Shown piece after piece: positions 35,361 through 44,845 of a stretch of DNA of 58,102 nt; positions within the stretch are counted from its first letter, which is position 1, and every line of letters starts with the position of its first letter. Location: NCBI GenBank assembly GCA_024642065.1, contig JAHEBW010000003.1, positions 1 through 58,102 of the forward strand, given 5' to 3'. A program made the position numbers and the translations under genes. A model generated the notes under the pieces. That model saw only the letters and a program-made list of their open reading frames with translations, was not told where the DNA came from and did no database searches. The DNA comes from Polynucleobacter sp. GTDB lineage: Bacteria; Pseudomonadota; Gammaproteobacteria; Burkholderiales; Burkholderiaceae.

Positions 35361-36488
35361 ATGATCTTTAAAAGAGCCCTACGACAAGAACTCAATTTCA
35401 CCACAGGTGTGGTGTTCATGGTTTTGGTCACCCTCGTTTTAACCAACTTGATGATCAGAGTCTTAGGAAATGCGGCCAGCGGCGCCGTAAACCCCAAAGA
35501 TGCCCTTGTTTTAATTGGCCTTGGGATGATCAATTACCTCCCTATTTTGCTGACAGCATCCCTTTTCGTCGCTGTTTTGATGGTACTCACTCGCTGGTAC
35601 AAAGACTCAGAGATGGTCATTTGGCAAACAGCTGGTATGAGCCTATTTAAGATTCTCAAACCAATCTTAAGTTTCACGATTCCTTTAAGTATTGCGGTTG
35701 GCACACTTTCTATTTTTGTTTCACCTTGGGCCAACGAACAATCAGCCGTTATCAAGCAACGTTTTCAACAACGTGATGACATCTCCATGCTAGCGCCCGG
35801 ACAATTCAGAGAGTCATCTGGCAATAATCGAGTTTTCTTCATCGAAAGCATGAATCCAGAAGATGACACTTTTAAAAATATTTTTGTTACTGATTTTGGC
35901 AAAGATAGGCAATTAGTTGCGGTTTCTAAAGCAGGCTATATCGAAAACAATCGTGATGGCGAGAAACATTTGGTGCTTGAAGCCGGTCGTCGCTACGAAG
36001 GTACTCCAGGGCACACTGATTTTCGTATTACAGAATTTAGTCGGTACACAGTTAAGTTGGAAGGCAAAGTGGTCGATCCAATTGTGAACAGCCCCAAACT
36101 GATGCCTATCTGGGAGTTATTCAAAGACCTTAACCTACCGCATTTAGGTGAAATACTCTGGCGCTTTGGTTTACCTTTGATGGCACTTGTATTTGTCATT
36201 ATCGCTATCCCTCTTTCTTATATTGATCCTAGAAGAGGTCGATACACTGCATTAGTGATGGCTGTTTTGATTTACTTCACCTATTCCAACTTATTAAAAC
36301 TGATGCAAGCATGGGTCAGCACTGGAAAAATTAAGTTCGCAGTTGGCGTATGGTTGCTTCATGTCATCGCAGCATTAATTGGCTTGGGATTTATTTTCTA
36401 TAGACAGAATAGATCCATAACTTTGTATGGCAGATACAAAAGATGGGTGGATCAAAGACAAGCCAAAGGAAATCAACATGTGGCATAA
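35361..36488 (+). CDS. lptF: LPS export ABC transporter permease LptF
   Basis: Inner-membrane subunit of LptB2FG, which extracts LPS and drives it to the outer membrane. The 375-residue product starts [11 protein letters not shown], has three N-terminal helices, a large periplasmic jellyroll and three C-terminal helices with the [19 protein letters not shown] segment. The reading frame is open from 35298, but the standard family start is the ATG at 35361. No obvious Shine-Dalgarno precedes it. It overlaps lptG by 11 bp. Confidence 0.94.
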   Translation: MIFKRALRQELNFTTGVVFMVLVTLVLTNLMIRVLGNAASGAVNPKDALVLIGLGMINYLPILLTASLFVAVLMVLTRWYKDSEMVIWQTAGMSLFKILKPILSFTIPLSIAVGTLSIFVSPWANEQSAVIKQRFQQRDDISMLAPGQFRESSGNNRVFFIESMNPEDDTFKNIFVTDFGKDRQLVAVSKAGYIENNRDGEKHLVLEAGRRYEGTPGHTDFRITEFSRYTVKLEGKVVDPIVNSPKLMPIWELFKDLNLPHLGEILWRFGLPLMALVFVIIAIPLSYIDPRRGRYTALVMAVLIYFTYSNLLKLMQAWVSTGKIKFAVGVWLLHVIAALIGLGFIFYRQNRSITLYGRYKRWVDQRQAKGNQHVA

Positions 36489-37638
36489 GTTATTTCCGCT
36501 TGTATATGAGCGCTATTTAGCAAAACAAATTTATTTAGCATTTTTATTTATTTTATTTGCGCTGATCTCTTTATTTATATTCTTTGATTTCATCGCTGAA
36601 ATGAGTGATTTAACCCCAAGCTACACCATCTTTTGGGCGTTTATCACTGTTTTATTAAGGGTGCCAAGCCGGCTGGTAGAAATTATTCCTATAGCTGGCT
36701 TGATTGGCGGCATCTATGTGATGGCGAATATGGCAGCTCAATCGGAATATACGATTTTAAGAATTGCCGGCCTAGATACCAGGAAGTCCTTAGCAACTCT
36801 CATGAAAATTGCAATACCAATTGCATTTTTGATTCTCTTGATGAGTGAAGTGCTTGGCCCATTTACAGAAGGTCTATCAAAAAATGTGCGACTTGCTGCC
36901 ATCAATCAAGGCAAAGAGGTTTTAGAGTTCCGTTCAGGCGCATGGATTAAAGATAAGTTACGTGGCAGTGATGGTAAAGGTGACATCAAAGAAGGTATTC
37001 GCTACATCAACGTGGGCTCACTAGAAAAGAATGAAACCATTAAAGGCTTCAGGATGTATGAATTCGATGCCAACCACCGTCTCTTACTCAGCAGAACAGC
37101 TGAAACAGTTCAATTCATTGGCAATGGCCAATGGAGATTAAATCAGGTCACAGAAACAAGATTTAGCGAAATTGCGAATAGCTCAAGATTAGACCCGAGC
37201 TTTACAACTCAAATCAAAAAGTCTGATCAATTAGAAATTGAAACAGAAGTCAGCCCTCAATTATTAGGCGCGCTTCTGATCAAACCAGACCGCTTATCGA
37301 TCATTGATTTATTTAGCTACATTAATCACCTAAAAGATAACAAACAAGATTACCAACGCTACGCCATCTCTTTCTGGAAGAAAGTGATTTACCCATTCAC
37401 TATCTTGGTGATGCTGGCATTAGCACTGCCATTTGCTTACCTACAAACGAGATCCGGTGGTATTGGCTATAAAGTGTTCGGAGGCATCATGCTAGGCATC
37501 AGCTTCCAGTTATTTAATAGTTTGTTCTCTCACGCAGGCCTTCTTGGCGAATGGCCTGCCCTGATCAGTGCGGCGACACCTGCCCTGCTTTATTTCATCC
37601 TGGCCATGTTTGGCATTCGCTGGGTATCCAAGGTTTAA
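36478..37638 (+). CDS. lptG: LPS export ABC transporter permease LptG
   Basis: Partner of LptF in the LPS exporter. The 386-residue product has the family start (VYERYLAKQIYLAFLFILFAL in two parts), the PSRLVEIIPIAGLIGGIYVM helix, a periplasmic domain with FRMYEFD and SRTAETVQF, and a final helix bundle. ATG at 36478 overlaps lptF by 11 bases; translation should be coupled. The cbiX start is two bases after the stop. Confidence 0.95.
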   Translation: MWHKLFPLVYERYLAKQIYLAFLFILFALISLFIFFDFIAEMSDLTPSYTIFWAFITVLLRVPSRLVEIIPIAGLIGGIYVMANMAAQSEYTILRIAGLDTRKSLATLMKIAIPIAFLILLMSEVLGPFTEGLSKNVRLAAINQGKEVLEFRSGAWIKDKLRGSDGKGDIKEGIRYINVGSLEKNETIKGFRMYEFDANHRLLLSRTAETVQFIGNGQWRLNQVTETRFSEIANSSRLDPSFTTQIKKSDQLEIETEVSPQLLGALLIKPDRLSIIDLFSYINHLKDNKQDYQRYAISFWKKVIYPFTILVMLALALPFAYLQTRSGGIGYKVFGGIMLGISFQLFNSLFSHAGLLGEWPALISAATPALLYFILAMFGIRWVSKV

Positions 37639-37640
37639 GA

Positions 37641-38012
37641 ATGAGCAACTCTAGTAGAAAAGCAATTGTGTTGTTCGGTCACGGTGCTCGTGATGAACGC
37701 TGGAAAGAGCCCTTCATCAAAATTAAAGAAATGATTCAGGCAGAATCGGCTGCATATCGCGTTGAGCTATCTTTCTTAGAATTAATGAGCCCTAGCCTTC
37801 CAGAAGTGATTGATCAACTGGTACTAGAGGCTTACTCTGACATTGAAGTGATACCAGTCTTCCTAGGACAAGGCGGACACATCAGAAAAGATTTTCCTGC
37901 CATTCTTGATGAATGCCAAAAAAAGCATCCTGGGCTTCGTTTAAGCGCTAAGCCTGCTGTTGGTGAGAACCTCGGAGTTCTGCAAGCGATTGCCAAATAC
38001 TGCACCAACTAG
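37641..38012 (+). CDS. cbiX: Sirohydrochlorin chelatase (CbiX/SirB, short form)
   Basis: Inserts Fe or Co into sirohydrochlorin. The 123-residue protein is a single-domain CbiX-S type: AIVLFGHGARDERWKEPF carries the first metal-binding histidine, and PVFLGQGGHIRKDFP (about 78-92) carries the second. With cobA next to it and cysI downstream it probably acts as ferrochelatase for siroheme. ATG at 37641; the frame extends upstream inside lptG. Its last 72 bases overlap the 3' end of cobA on the other strand. Confidence 0.92.
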   Translation: MSNSSRKAIVLFGHGARDERWKEPFIKIKEMIQAESAAYRVELSFLELMSPSLPEVIDQLVLEAYSDIEVIPVFLGQGGHIRKDFPAILDECQKKHPGLRLSAKPAVGENLGVLQAIAKYCTN

Positions 38013-38741
38013 CAATAAAGCAGGTGCTTGACCATCAAACCAATCCAGCGCTTGACCTGATGCCATCTCGCGTAGGGTCAAAGCCAAACTTCTCTCACGC
38101 TCTGTACTAATAGATTCAATAATGCGCACAGGCGTTGATCCTGGACGTCCTTGAGCTATTAACTGCTCAGCAATCGATGAGGACTCATCTCGCCCCATAT
38201 AAATCACCAATGTATCTGCAGTTGGTAGTGGTAATGATGATGAATCTGTTGCTTTTGCTTGAGTACTAAATGCCACACTTCTAGCAACACCCCGAAGAGT
38301 TAAAGATTGTTTTAAGCTTGCAGCAGCAGCTAAGGCAGCTGTAATGCCAGGAACTACATGAACCTCAACGCCTGCAGCCTCTAACTCAGAAATCTCTTCA
38401 TCAGCACGGCCAAAGATCATAGGATCTCCGCCTTTTAAGCGCACAACAATTGGATGTTTATGCGCTGCATCGACTAAACGCTTATTAATAAATTTCTGAG
38501 CAGCAGAATGTTTTCCGCAACGTTTACCCACAGCAATTTTTTCAGCCTGGGGGCAATAAGCCAACATGGCCTCTTCAATCAAGGCGTCATGAAAGACAAT
38601 ATCTGCACGCGCCAATAATTGCGCGCCACGAACCGTGATCAAGTCAGCAGCGCCAGGACCTGCTCCAATTAAATAGACCTGTCCCAAACTGGCTGTAGAT
38701 TTAGATGTAGCTGTAGATTTAGATATAGGTGTTGTCATCAT
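37941..38741 (-). CDS. cobA: Uroporphyrinogen-III C-methyltransferase
   Basis: Methylates uroporphyrinogen III at C2 and C7 to precorrin-2, first step of siroheme. The 266-residue protein carries VYLIGAGPGAADLITVRG (about 22-39), the family signature VVRLKGGDPMIFGRADEE, and VVPGITAALAAAA. It is a free-standing enzyme, not a CysG fusion, so precorrin-2 dehydrogenase must be elsewhere. A low-complexity SKSTATSKSTAS segment precedes the domain. Coupled to cysN (TAATG). The 3' end overlaps cbiX. Confidence 0.94.
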   Translation of the reverse strand: MMTTPISKSTATSKSTASLGQVYLIGAGPGAADLITVRGAQLLARADIVFHDALIEEAMLAYCPQAEKIAVGKRCGKHSAAQKFINKRLVDAAHKHPIVVRLKGGDPMIFGRADEEISELEAAGVEVHVVPGITAALAAAASLKQSLTLRGVARSVAFSTQAKATDSSSLPLPTADTLVIYMGRDESSSIAEQLIAQGRPGSTPVRIIESISTERERSLALTLREMASGQALDWFDGQAPALLLVGAVFGNRLQNSEVLTNSRLSA

Positions 38742-40060
38742 TAAACCGTAGCTCGAACCATCCCTGCTGCAACGGTGTGATTGGTTGCCTCATCAATCAA
38801 CACAAAAGCTCCAGTACTTGGTGAATCATCAAATAAGTCAGTCACAATCGGCTTTTGCAAAACCAAGTCAACGCGACCGATTTCATTCATATTTAAAGCA
38901 TGAATATCAGTGCCATGTGACAAAGTTTGAACATCTAACACTTGTTGAATACCTTTTACTTTTGCAAATACAGTATTTGTCGTGTGGCGCAATACGTACT
39001 TGCGCGCCAAAGATAAAGGCTCACTATCTAACCAGCAAATATCTGCTGAAACTTGTTTGCTTAAGGTAGGCACATCTGAATCAAGGGCAGCAACAATTAA
39101 GTCACCTCTTGAAATATCCACATCCTCAGCTAAACGCAAGGCAATCACTTGACCAGCCTTGGCGACATCAACACCAGCAGCATCGCCAATAGCTTGATGA
39201 TCATTAGATACATGAATCTCTGAAACAGTAGCCTCTAAACCGCTTGGTAATACGGTGACTTTCTGTCCTTTTTTAATGCTCCCTGATTCAATACGACCCA
39301 AATAACCGCGGAAATCATCTGCAGCACTGCCATCTTGACGAGCGACATACTGCACTGGAAATCTCAAACCTTGAACCTTATGAACCACACTTGTATCCAA
39401 GCCTTCTAACCATTGCAATAAGCTAGGACCTTGATACCAGGCAGTCTTATCTGACTTATCAACCACGTTGTCACCCTGAAGTGCTGAAACAGGAATCAGG
39501 TGGGGCGTTGGCAATCCAAGAGTTGTTGCTAAACCTTCAACAGATTCTTTAATGGCATTGAAGACATTTTCATCAAAGTCCAAGAGATCCATCTTATTAA
39601 CAGCAACAACAACATGACGCAAACCTAATAAACGAACAATCGCTGAGTGCCTCTTAGTTTGAGCCAATAAGCCAGCTGGTTTTGTTGATAAATCAACTCG
39701 AGTAGCATCCACCAACAAAACTGCTACGTCAGCTTGTGATGCACCTGTTACCAAATTACGCGTGTATTGCTCATGACCTGGAGCATCGGCAACGATGAAC
39801 TTGCGTTTTGCAGTTGCGAAATAACGATAAGCCACATCAATGGTGATGCCTTGCTCACGCTCAGCCTCTAGTCCATCTGTTAAAAGCGCCAAATCTACCG
39901 CTGCGTCAGATGCTGTGACACGCGCATGCTTGGTTTTAGATAGGGCTAGCAATTGATCTGCTAAGACAGCTTTAGTGTCATATAACAAACGACCAATCAA
40001 TGTGCTTTTGCCATCATCTACGCTACCAGCAGTGATGAATCGAATAACTCCTTGGCTCAT
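38741..40060 (-). CDS. cysN: Sulfate adenylyltransferase subunit 1 (GTPase)
   Basis: Works with CysD to make APS from sulfate and ATP, driven by GTP hydrolysis. The 439-residue EF-Tu-like GTPase has GSVDDGKSTLIGRLLYD (P-loop, about 12-28), the switch ITIDVAYRYF, DAPGHEQYTRN, and NKMDLLD. No APS kinase (CysC) domain is fused. Length agrees with stand-alone CysN. Starts by sharing a base with the cysD stop (TGATG). Confidence 0.96.
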   Translation of the reverse strand: MSQGVIRFITAGSVDDGKSTLIGRLLYDTKAVLADQLLALSKTKHARVTASDAAVDLALLTDGLEAEREQGITIDVAYRYFATAKRKFIVADAPGHEQYTRNLVTGASQADVAVLLVDATRVDLSTKPAGLLAQTKRHSAIVRLLGLRHVVVAVNKMDLLDFDENVFNAIKESVEGLATTLGLPTPHLIPVSALQGDNVVDKSDKTAWYQGPSLLQWLEGLDTSVVHKVQGLRFPVQYVARQDGSAADDFRGYLGRIESGSIKKGQKVTVLPSGLEATVSEIHVSNDHQAIGDAAGVDVAKAGQVIALRLAEDVDISRGDLIVAALDSDVPTLSKQVSADICWLDSEPLSLARKYVLRHTTNTVFAKVKGIQQVLDVQTLSHGTDIHALNMNEIGRVDLVLQKPIVTDLFDDSPSTGAFVLIDEATNHTVAAGMVRATV

Positions 40061-40995
40061 CAGAAATACCCCTCTTTTTTACGACGCTCCATTGAAGCTT
40101 CACTTGTTTGATCATCCATACGTGTTGCACCACGCTCTGTGATTTCAGAAATAGCAGTTTCTTTAATGATGTCTTCAGCATTGGCTGCTGTACTGAGAAC
40201 AGGACAAGTACAACTGATATCACCTACCGTTCTAAAACGAACACTGATAGTCTCGCTCACTTCACCAGCAGCCTTAGGTGTCACATTCGTTACAGGCACT
40301 AACAATCCATTTTTACGAACTACCTCACGTTGGTGAGCGTAATAAATGCTTGGTAGATCGAGCTGTTCGCGAGCAATGTATTGCCACACATCTAATTCAG
40401 TCCAATTAGAAATCGGGAAAACGCGCATATTTTCGCCTGGGGCAATACGTGCGTTATAAAGATTCCATAACTCAGGGCGCTGAGCTTTAGGATCCCATTG
40501 ACCAAATTCATCACGGAAAGAAAATATACGTTCTTTTGCACGTGCCTTCTCTTCATCGCGACGAGCGCCGCCCATCAAAGCATCAAACTGATATTCAGCA
40601 ATTGCCTCTAGCAAAGTGGTCGCCTGAGCAGCATTGCGTGAATCTGTTTCTTTACGCAAACGAACCGTACCCTGACGAATAGAGTCTTCTACGTGACCAA
40701 CTAGTAACTTAGAACCTGTTTTAGCCACAATCTCATCGCGGAACTGAATGACTTCAGGGTAATTGTGGCCAGTATCAATGTGTAACAAAGGGAAAGGTAA
40801 TTGAATAGGTCTAGCACCGAAGCGGAAAGCTTTTCTTGCCAAATGAAACATGACGATTGAATCCTTACCGCCAGAGAACAACATGGCAGGATTGGCGCAC
40901 TGGGCTGCAACCTCACGAATAATGTAAATAGATTCAGCCTCTAGCCAATCTAAGTGTTCGTTTTGTATTTTTTGATCTTGATTCATATTTTTCAT
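40060..40995 (-). CDS. cysD: Sulfate adenylyltransferase subunit 2
   Basis: Catalytic ATP sulfurylase subunit forming APS. The 311-residue protein has the PP-loop AMLFSGGKDSIVMFHLARKA, HVEDSIRQGTVRLR and the GGARRDEEKARAKERIFS segment. I use the ATG at 40995 since it overlaps the cysH stop by four bases (ATGA); another ATG lies three codons further on. Second gene of the tightly packed cysH-cysD-cysN-cobA set. Confidence 0.95.
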   Translation of the reverse strand: MKNMNQDQKIQNEHLDWLEAESIYIIREVAAQCANPAMLFSGGKDSIVMFHLARKAFRFGARPIQLPFPLLHIDTGHNYPEVIQFRDEIVAKTGSKLLVGHVEDSIRQGTVRLRKETDSRNAAQATTLLEAIAEYQFDALMGGARRDEEKARAKERIFSFRDEFGQWDPKAQRPELWNLYNARIAPGENMRVFPISNWTELDVWQYIAREQLDLPSIYYAHQREVVRKNGLLVPVTNVTPKAAGEVSETISVRFRTVGDISCTCPVLSTAANAEDIIKETAISEITERGATRMDDQTSEASMERRKKEGYF

Positions 40996-41744
40996 TTCAC
41001 GTGCAAACCGCACTCTTTGCTATCTTGTTGCAACCACCACCAACGTCCTGCTCTAATATCTTCACCAGCTTTAACTGCTCTAGTGCAAGGTTCACATCCA
41101 ATGCTGGGGTAGCCTTGCATATGTAGAGGGTGAATAGGCACTTTGTAATGTTCTATATAAGCCCAAACATCAGACTCTGACCAATCAAATAGAGGGTTGT
41201 ATTTAGTAATTTGTCTTGCATCATCTAATTCACGCAAAGGCAAATCTGAACGTGTCACAGCTTGCTCTCTTCGTTGACCACTTAACCAGGCATCTGCACC
41301 CTCAAGGGCTTGATGAAGAGGCTTAATTTTTCGAGCACCACAGCAAGATTTTTTAGCTTCCTCAGAATCATAAAAACCATTAAGGCCATATTGCTTGATG
41401 AAAGATTCAACATCTTGAGGTGCTGGTTCAATCCGCTCAATTGATATCTTGTAATGATTCTCAACTTCCTCAGTCATCACAATGGTTTCTTGATGCAAGC
41501 GCCCTGTAGCCAAAGTAAATAAACTGATTTTTGCCGCAGACTGAACAATCGCATCAGTTACTACCATGTCTTCCGCAGCCAAACTTGAGGCAAATCTCAC
41601 ATCAGCATGCTCAGAAGAAATAGCTATCAAACGCTCAAACAACACCTTTGCTTTTGATTCGATTTCCGTCGCAGTGACAGAATGTTTGGGAATGCTCCAT
41701 AAAACTGGACGAGCTAATGAACTTGAATTAATCGCTTCACTCAT
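40992..41744 (-). CDS. cysH: Assimilatory adenylyl-sulfate (APS) reductase
   Basis: Reduces APS to sulfite. The 250-residue protein carries the two cysteine pairs that bind a [4Fe-4S] cluster, CCGARK (Cys134-135) and GCEPC (Cys217, Cys220), plus the catalytic C-terminal ECGLH (Cys245). PAPS reductases such as E. coli CysH lack these pairs, so APS is the likely substrate; the lack of CysC in the window agrees. It overlaps DUF934 upstream by four bases. Confidence 0.95.
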   Translation of the reverse strand: MSEAINSSSLARPVLWSIPKHSVTATEIESKAKVLFERLIAISSEHADVRFASSLAAEDMVVTDAIVQSAAKISLFTLATGRLHQETIVMTEEVENHYKISIERIEPAPQDVESFIKQYGLNGFYDSEEAKKSCCGARKIKPLHQALEGADAWLSGQRREQAVTRSDLPLRELDDARQITKYNPLFDWSESDVWAYIEHYKVPIHPLHMQGYPSIGCEPCTRAVKAGEDIRAGRWWWLQQDSKECGLHVK

Positions 41745-42283
41745 TTCAAGCTCGCTTGTTTTTGAGAACGCTCAGCGCGCCAATCATTTTGGAATTGATA
41801 AGCTACAGAATTAAATTGCGCAAGAGCGACCTCTGGAGATTGATCGTTGCGGATAGCAAAGCTATCAAAACCCACTCTCGAGAGCGGCAATAATTGATCA
41901 ATTAATACATCACCAATCGCACGTAACTCACCATCCCAGCCAAAACGTTCACGCAATAATGCTGCCGTGCTGTAACCGCGGCCATCCCTAAACACCGGAA
42001 AATCGATCGCAAGAATAGGCCATAATTTAAGGCCCGCAAGAATGACATCGCGGTGGGCCAAAATATCATCCTCTGGCGCAAACCAAACAGAAATTTCACC
42101 TTTGAGTGCGCGGCCCTGATATTGCTCTTTAGCACCATGGCTTGTCCACCAAGTAAAAGGCACTATCACTTTTCCTGGCGTTAATGCAGCCGACTCTTCG
42201 CCCTCTGTTGCGCGGAATACTTGCCAGTCATTAGGGACTAATTGAGCCTGCCCTTGTTTAGGGTAACGAATTAATTTAGGCAC
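41741..42283 (-). CDS. DUF934 family protein of the cys operon
   Basis: A 180-residue protein matching DUF934, which is regularly found between sulfite reductase and APS reductase genes in beta- and alpha-proteobacteria. Seen are LAHRDVILAGLKLWPILAIDF and FRDGRGYSTAALLRERFGWDG, both family-typical. No known cofactor motif or membrane helix. A role in sulfite reductase assembly or electron transfer has been proposed in annotation but is not established. It starts with GTG at 42283, inside the end of cysI (8-bp overlap). Confidence 0.9.
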   Translation of the reverse strand: MPKLIRYPKQGQAQLVPNDWQVFRATEGEESAALTPGKVIVPFTWWTSHGAKEQYQGRALKGEISVWFAPEDDILAHRDVILAGLKLWPILAIDFPVFRDGRGYSTAALLRERFGWDGELRAIGDVLIDQLLPLSRVGFDSFAIRNDQSPEVALAQFNSVAYQFQNDWRAERSQKQASLK

Positions 42284-43952
42284 GTTTCACCTCTGCATAA
42301 ACGCGCTCTTTAAATGGCGCAATACCAATACGGTGAACCGTATCCACAAACTTTTCAGTTGGTTCACGTTTCTCAACGTAAACATCAATGACTTTAGAAA
42401 TCACATCAGGCATATCTTCTGCAAAGAAGGATGGTCCAATTACTTTACCGATGGCTGCGTTTAAACCTTGTTCACCACCTAGCGTCACTTGATACCACTC
42501 TTGACCATCTTTATCGACACCCAAGATGCCAATATTGCCAACGTGATGATGGCCACAAGAATTCATGCAACCAGAAATATTGAGACTGATGTCTCCCAAA
42601 TCATGAAGGTAATCTAAATCATCAAAACGCTTTTGAATGTCATTGGCAATCGGAATTGATTTGGCATTAGCCAAAGAACAGAAGTCACCACCTGGGCATG
42701 CAATGATGTCTGTTAGATACCCGATATTCGGCAAGGCCAATGATTGTTGGCGTGCACTTTGCCACAAGCTATAGAGGCTAGATTGCTCAACATCGGCTAA
42801 GACTAAGTTTTGCTCGTGTGTTGCTCTAATTTCACCAAAACTATACTGATCTGCCAAATCTGCAATAGCTAACATTTGCTCAGTTGTGACATCACCAGGA
42901 GCAACTGTTCCGTGAGGCTTCAGCGACAGCACCACACTCGCATAACCTGGCACTTGATGAGATTTAACATTGCGATCTAACCAACGAGCAAATGCCTGTT
43001 GATCAGCAGATGTGGCTTGCTCAAGAATATCTTTTGAGCTTAGAGCATTTAAATTTTTATAAGCAGGCTTTGTAAAAAATTGAGCAACCCTTGTCCACTC
43101 TGCATTTGTAAAAGTACTATTTCCATCTACCCAATGCTCATACTCAGACTCAACCTGTCGTGCAAATTCTTCAGGGCCAAGCGCTTTAACTAAAATCTTG
43201 ATGCGCGCTTTGTACATATTGTCACGGCGGCCAAATCGGTTGTAAACGCGTAAGACTGCAGACAAATAGTTAGGTAGTTCCTGCCACGGAAGATCACGCT
43301 TAATCACAACACCCAAAATAGGTGTGCGACCCATGCCGCCACCAACTAAAACATCAGCACGCAATTCACCAGATTCATTTTTATAAAGGTAGAGACCCAC
43401 ATCGTGCGCGGCCACAATGGCACGATCTTCTTTTGATGCACAAACTGCTATTTTGAATTTACGTGGCAAATAGGCAAACTCTGGATGCAAAGTGGACCAC
43501 TGACGAAGTAATTCACAAACAACGCGTGGATCAACAATCTCATCACCTGCCACACCTGCAAAAGGATCGCTAGTGATATTGCGTATGCAATTACCTGATG
43601 TTTGGATGGCATGCATTTGCACTTTAGCCAAATCAGCCAAAATTTCTGGGGTATTTTCTAAGCTGAGCCAGTTGAACTGAATATTCTGACGTGTTGTGAA
43701 ATGACCATACCCACGATCATATTTATTCGCGATGTGCGCCAAAGTACGCAGTTGTTTTGAATTAAATAAACCGTATGGAATGGCAACACGCAACATGTAG
43801 GCGTGACGCTGCAAATACAAACCATTTTGCAAACGTAGTGGTCGGAACTCTTCCTCGCTCAAGTCATCAGATAAGCGACGCTTCACCTGATCTCTAAACT
43901 GAGCCACACGGTCATCAACTAAACGTTGATCTATTTCATCGTACTGATACAT
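42276..43952 (-). CDS. cysI: Assimilatory sulfite reductase, siroheme subunit (nitrite/sulfite reductase family)
   Basis: Six-electron reduction of sulfite to sulfide. The 558-residue protein has the siroheme/[4Fe-4S] ligand motifs CPGGDFCSLANAKS and GCMNSCGHHHVGNIG and the repeats of the ferredoxin-like half domain. Start at the ATG at 43952 (MYQYDEIDQ); the open frame upstream runs into the TSUP gene. No flavoprotein cysJ is seen, so electrons may come from ferredoxin or another donor. Siroheme supply is provided in part by cobA and cbiX here. Confidence 0.95.
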   Translation of the reverse strand: MYQYDEIDQRLVDDRVAQFRDQVKRRLSDDLSEEEFRPLRLQNGLYLQRHAYMLRVAIPYGLFNSKQLRTLAHIANKYDRGYGHFTTRQNIQFNWLSLENTPEILADLAKVQMHAIQTSGNCIRNITSDPFAGVAGDEIVDPRVVCELLRQWSTLHPEFAYLPRKFKIAVCASKEDRAIVAAHDVGLYLYKNESGELRADVLVGGGMGRTPILGVVIKRDLPWQELPNYLSAVLRVYNRFGRRDNMYKARIKILVKALGPEEFARQVESEYEHWVDGNSTFTNAEWTRVAQFFTKPAYKNLNALSSKDILEQATSADQQAFARWLDRNVKSHQVPGYASVVLSLKPHGTVAPGDVTTEQMLAIADLADQYSFGEIRATHEQNLVLADVEQSSLYSLWQSARQQSLALPNIGYLTDIIACPGGDFCSLANAKSIPIANDIQKRFDDLDYLHDLGDISLNISGCMNSCGHHHVGNIGILGVDKDGQEWYQVTLGGEQGLNAAIGKVIGPSFFAEDMPDVISKVIDVYVEKREPTEKFVDTVHRIGIAPFKERVYAEVKRA

Positions 43953-43963
43953 CTTGTTGCCTC

Positions 43964-44755
43964 TTAAGAAACTAATTTGATGCCAACTAAAGTCAGCGTC
44001 ATTGCCAAAGTGCTGCGAACATGTTTTTCTGGCAAAGATTTCGATAAGCGAGCACCCAACCAAATACCTGGCACTGATCCGATCAACAAGCCAGTCAATA
44101 AATCAAAGTGCACATTACCCAACCACCAATGGCCTAGTCCTGCTAGAGCAGTTAGAGGTACGGCATAGGCAATATCTGTTCCTGCCACTTCAGGCGCTCT
44201 CAATGATGGATAGAGCAATAGAATTAATGTGGCACCAATGGCGCCCGCACCAATGGATGAAATAGTGACAAGCACGCCAATGACTAAACCCACAATGACT
44301 GTTGCAGTTCTTTGAGCACGACCCTGCAATTGCGCTTTAGGATTTTTCTCAATCCAATTCAAAAGAGTCTTACGGAAGACTAATGACAGCGCCGTCAAAA
44401 ATACTGAGATGCCAATAGAAACCTTGATGGCACTTTGCCAACTTTGATCAATACCGCCAAAATATTTCATCAATAAAATAGTCACTACCGCTGATGGCAA
44501 ACTGCCCAAAGCGAGATAGCCGACGATATCCCAACGAACATGGCCATGCACTCGATGGGCAATAGTGCCAACACCCTTAGTCAAAGCAGCAAAAGCTAAG
44601 TCTGTTCCAACGGCGATACCTGGAGGGACTCCAAAAAAGAGAGTCAAAATCGGCGTCATGAGAGAGCCACCGCCCACCCCTGTTAGGCCCACTAAGAGAC
44701 CAATGAGAGCGCCAGAGATGGCAAATGGATATAAATTTGTGAAAAGTTCTTGCAT
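43964..44755 (-). CDS. TSUP-family transporter of the cys cluster
   Basis: A 263-residue inner-membrane TauE/SafE protein, first gene of the cys operon and 11 bp upstream of cysI. The first repeat contains GLLVGLTGVGGGSLMTPIL (about 17-36) and the second ISSIGAGAIGATLIL (about 160-174). Located in a sulfate-assimilation operon under a CysB-type regulator, it probably moves sulfate or sulfite. It is unlike the other TSUP at 24603. Proteins of this kind are annotated as sulfate permease CysZ-like in some genomes. Confidence 0.9.
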   Translation of the reverse strand: MQELFTNLYPFAISGALIGLLVGLTGVGGGSLMTPILTLFFGVPPGIAVGTDLAFAALTKGVGTIAHRVHGHVRWDIVGYLALGSLPSAVVTILLMKYFGGIDQSWQSAIKVSIGISVFLTALSLVFRKTLLNWIEKNPKAQLQGRAQRTATVIVGLVIGVLVTISSIGAGAIGATLILLLYPSLRAPEVAGTDIAYAVPLTALAGLGHWWLGNVHFDLLTGLLIGSVPGIWLGARLSKSLPEKHVRSTLAMTLTLVGIKLVS

Positions 44756-44772
44756 GGGCTGAACTTTATAGA

Positions 44773-44830
44773 TTGACCATCATTTCCACAAATAATATAA
44801 AATCGTTTTAATATACGAATATTCATATAT
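44773..44830 (+). promoter_or_regulatory. Candidate promoter and palindromic operator of the cysB-type gene
   Basis: TTGACC (44773-44778) and TATAAA (44796-44801), 17 bp apart, form a plausible sigma-70 promoter for the plus-strand regulator gene. An imperfect 20-bp palindrome (44811-44830) with the perfect centre GAATATTC (44817-44824) overlaps the leader. This suits autoregulation by a LysR-type protein and control of the divergent operon. The assignment is from pattern only. Confidence 0.5.
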
Positions 44831-44845
44831 AGAAATGACTGAAAA

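Noticed and set aside
38701..38741. Repeated TAGATTTAGA units at the cobA 5' end as a repeat element
   Set aside because: They encode the short SKSTATSKSTAS stretch in frame and do not recur elsewhere.
43953..44063. N-terminal extension of cysI by 37 residues
   Set aside because: It overlaps the TSUP 3' end and has no family similarity; the ATG at 43952 matches the usual start.
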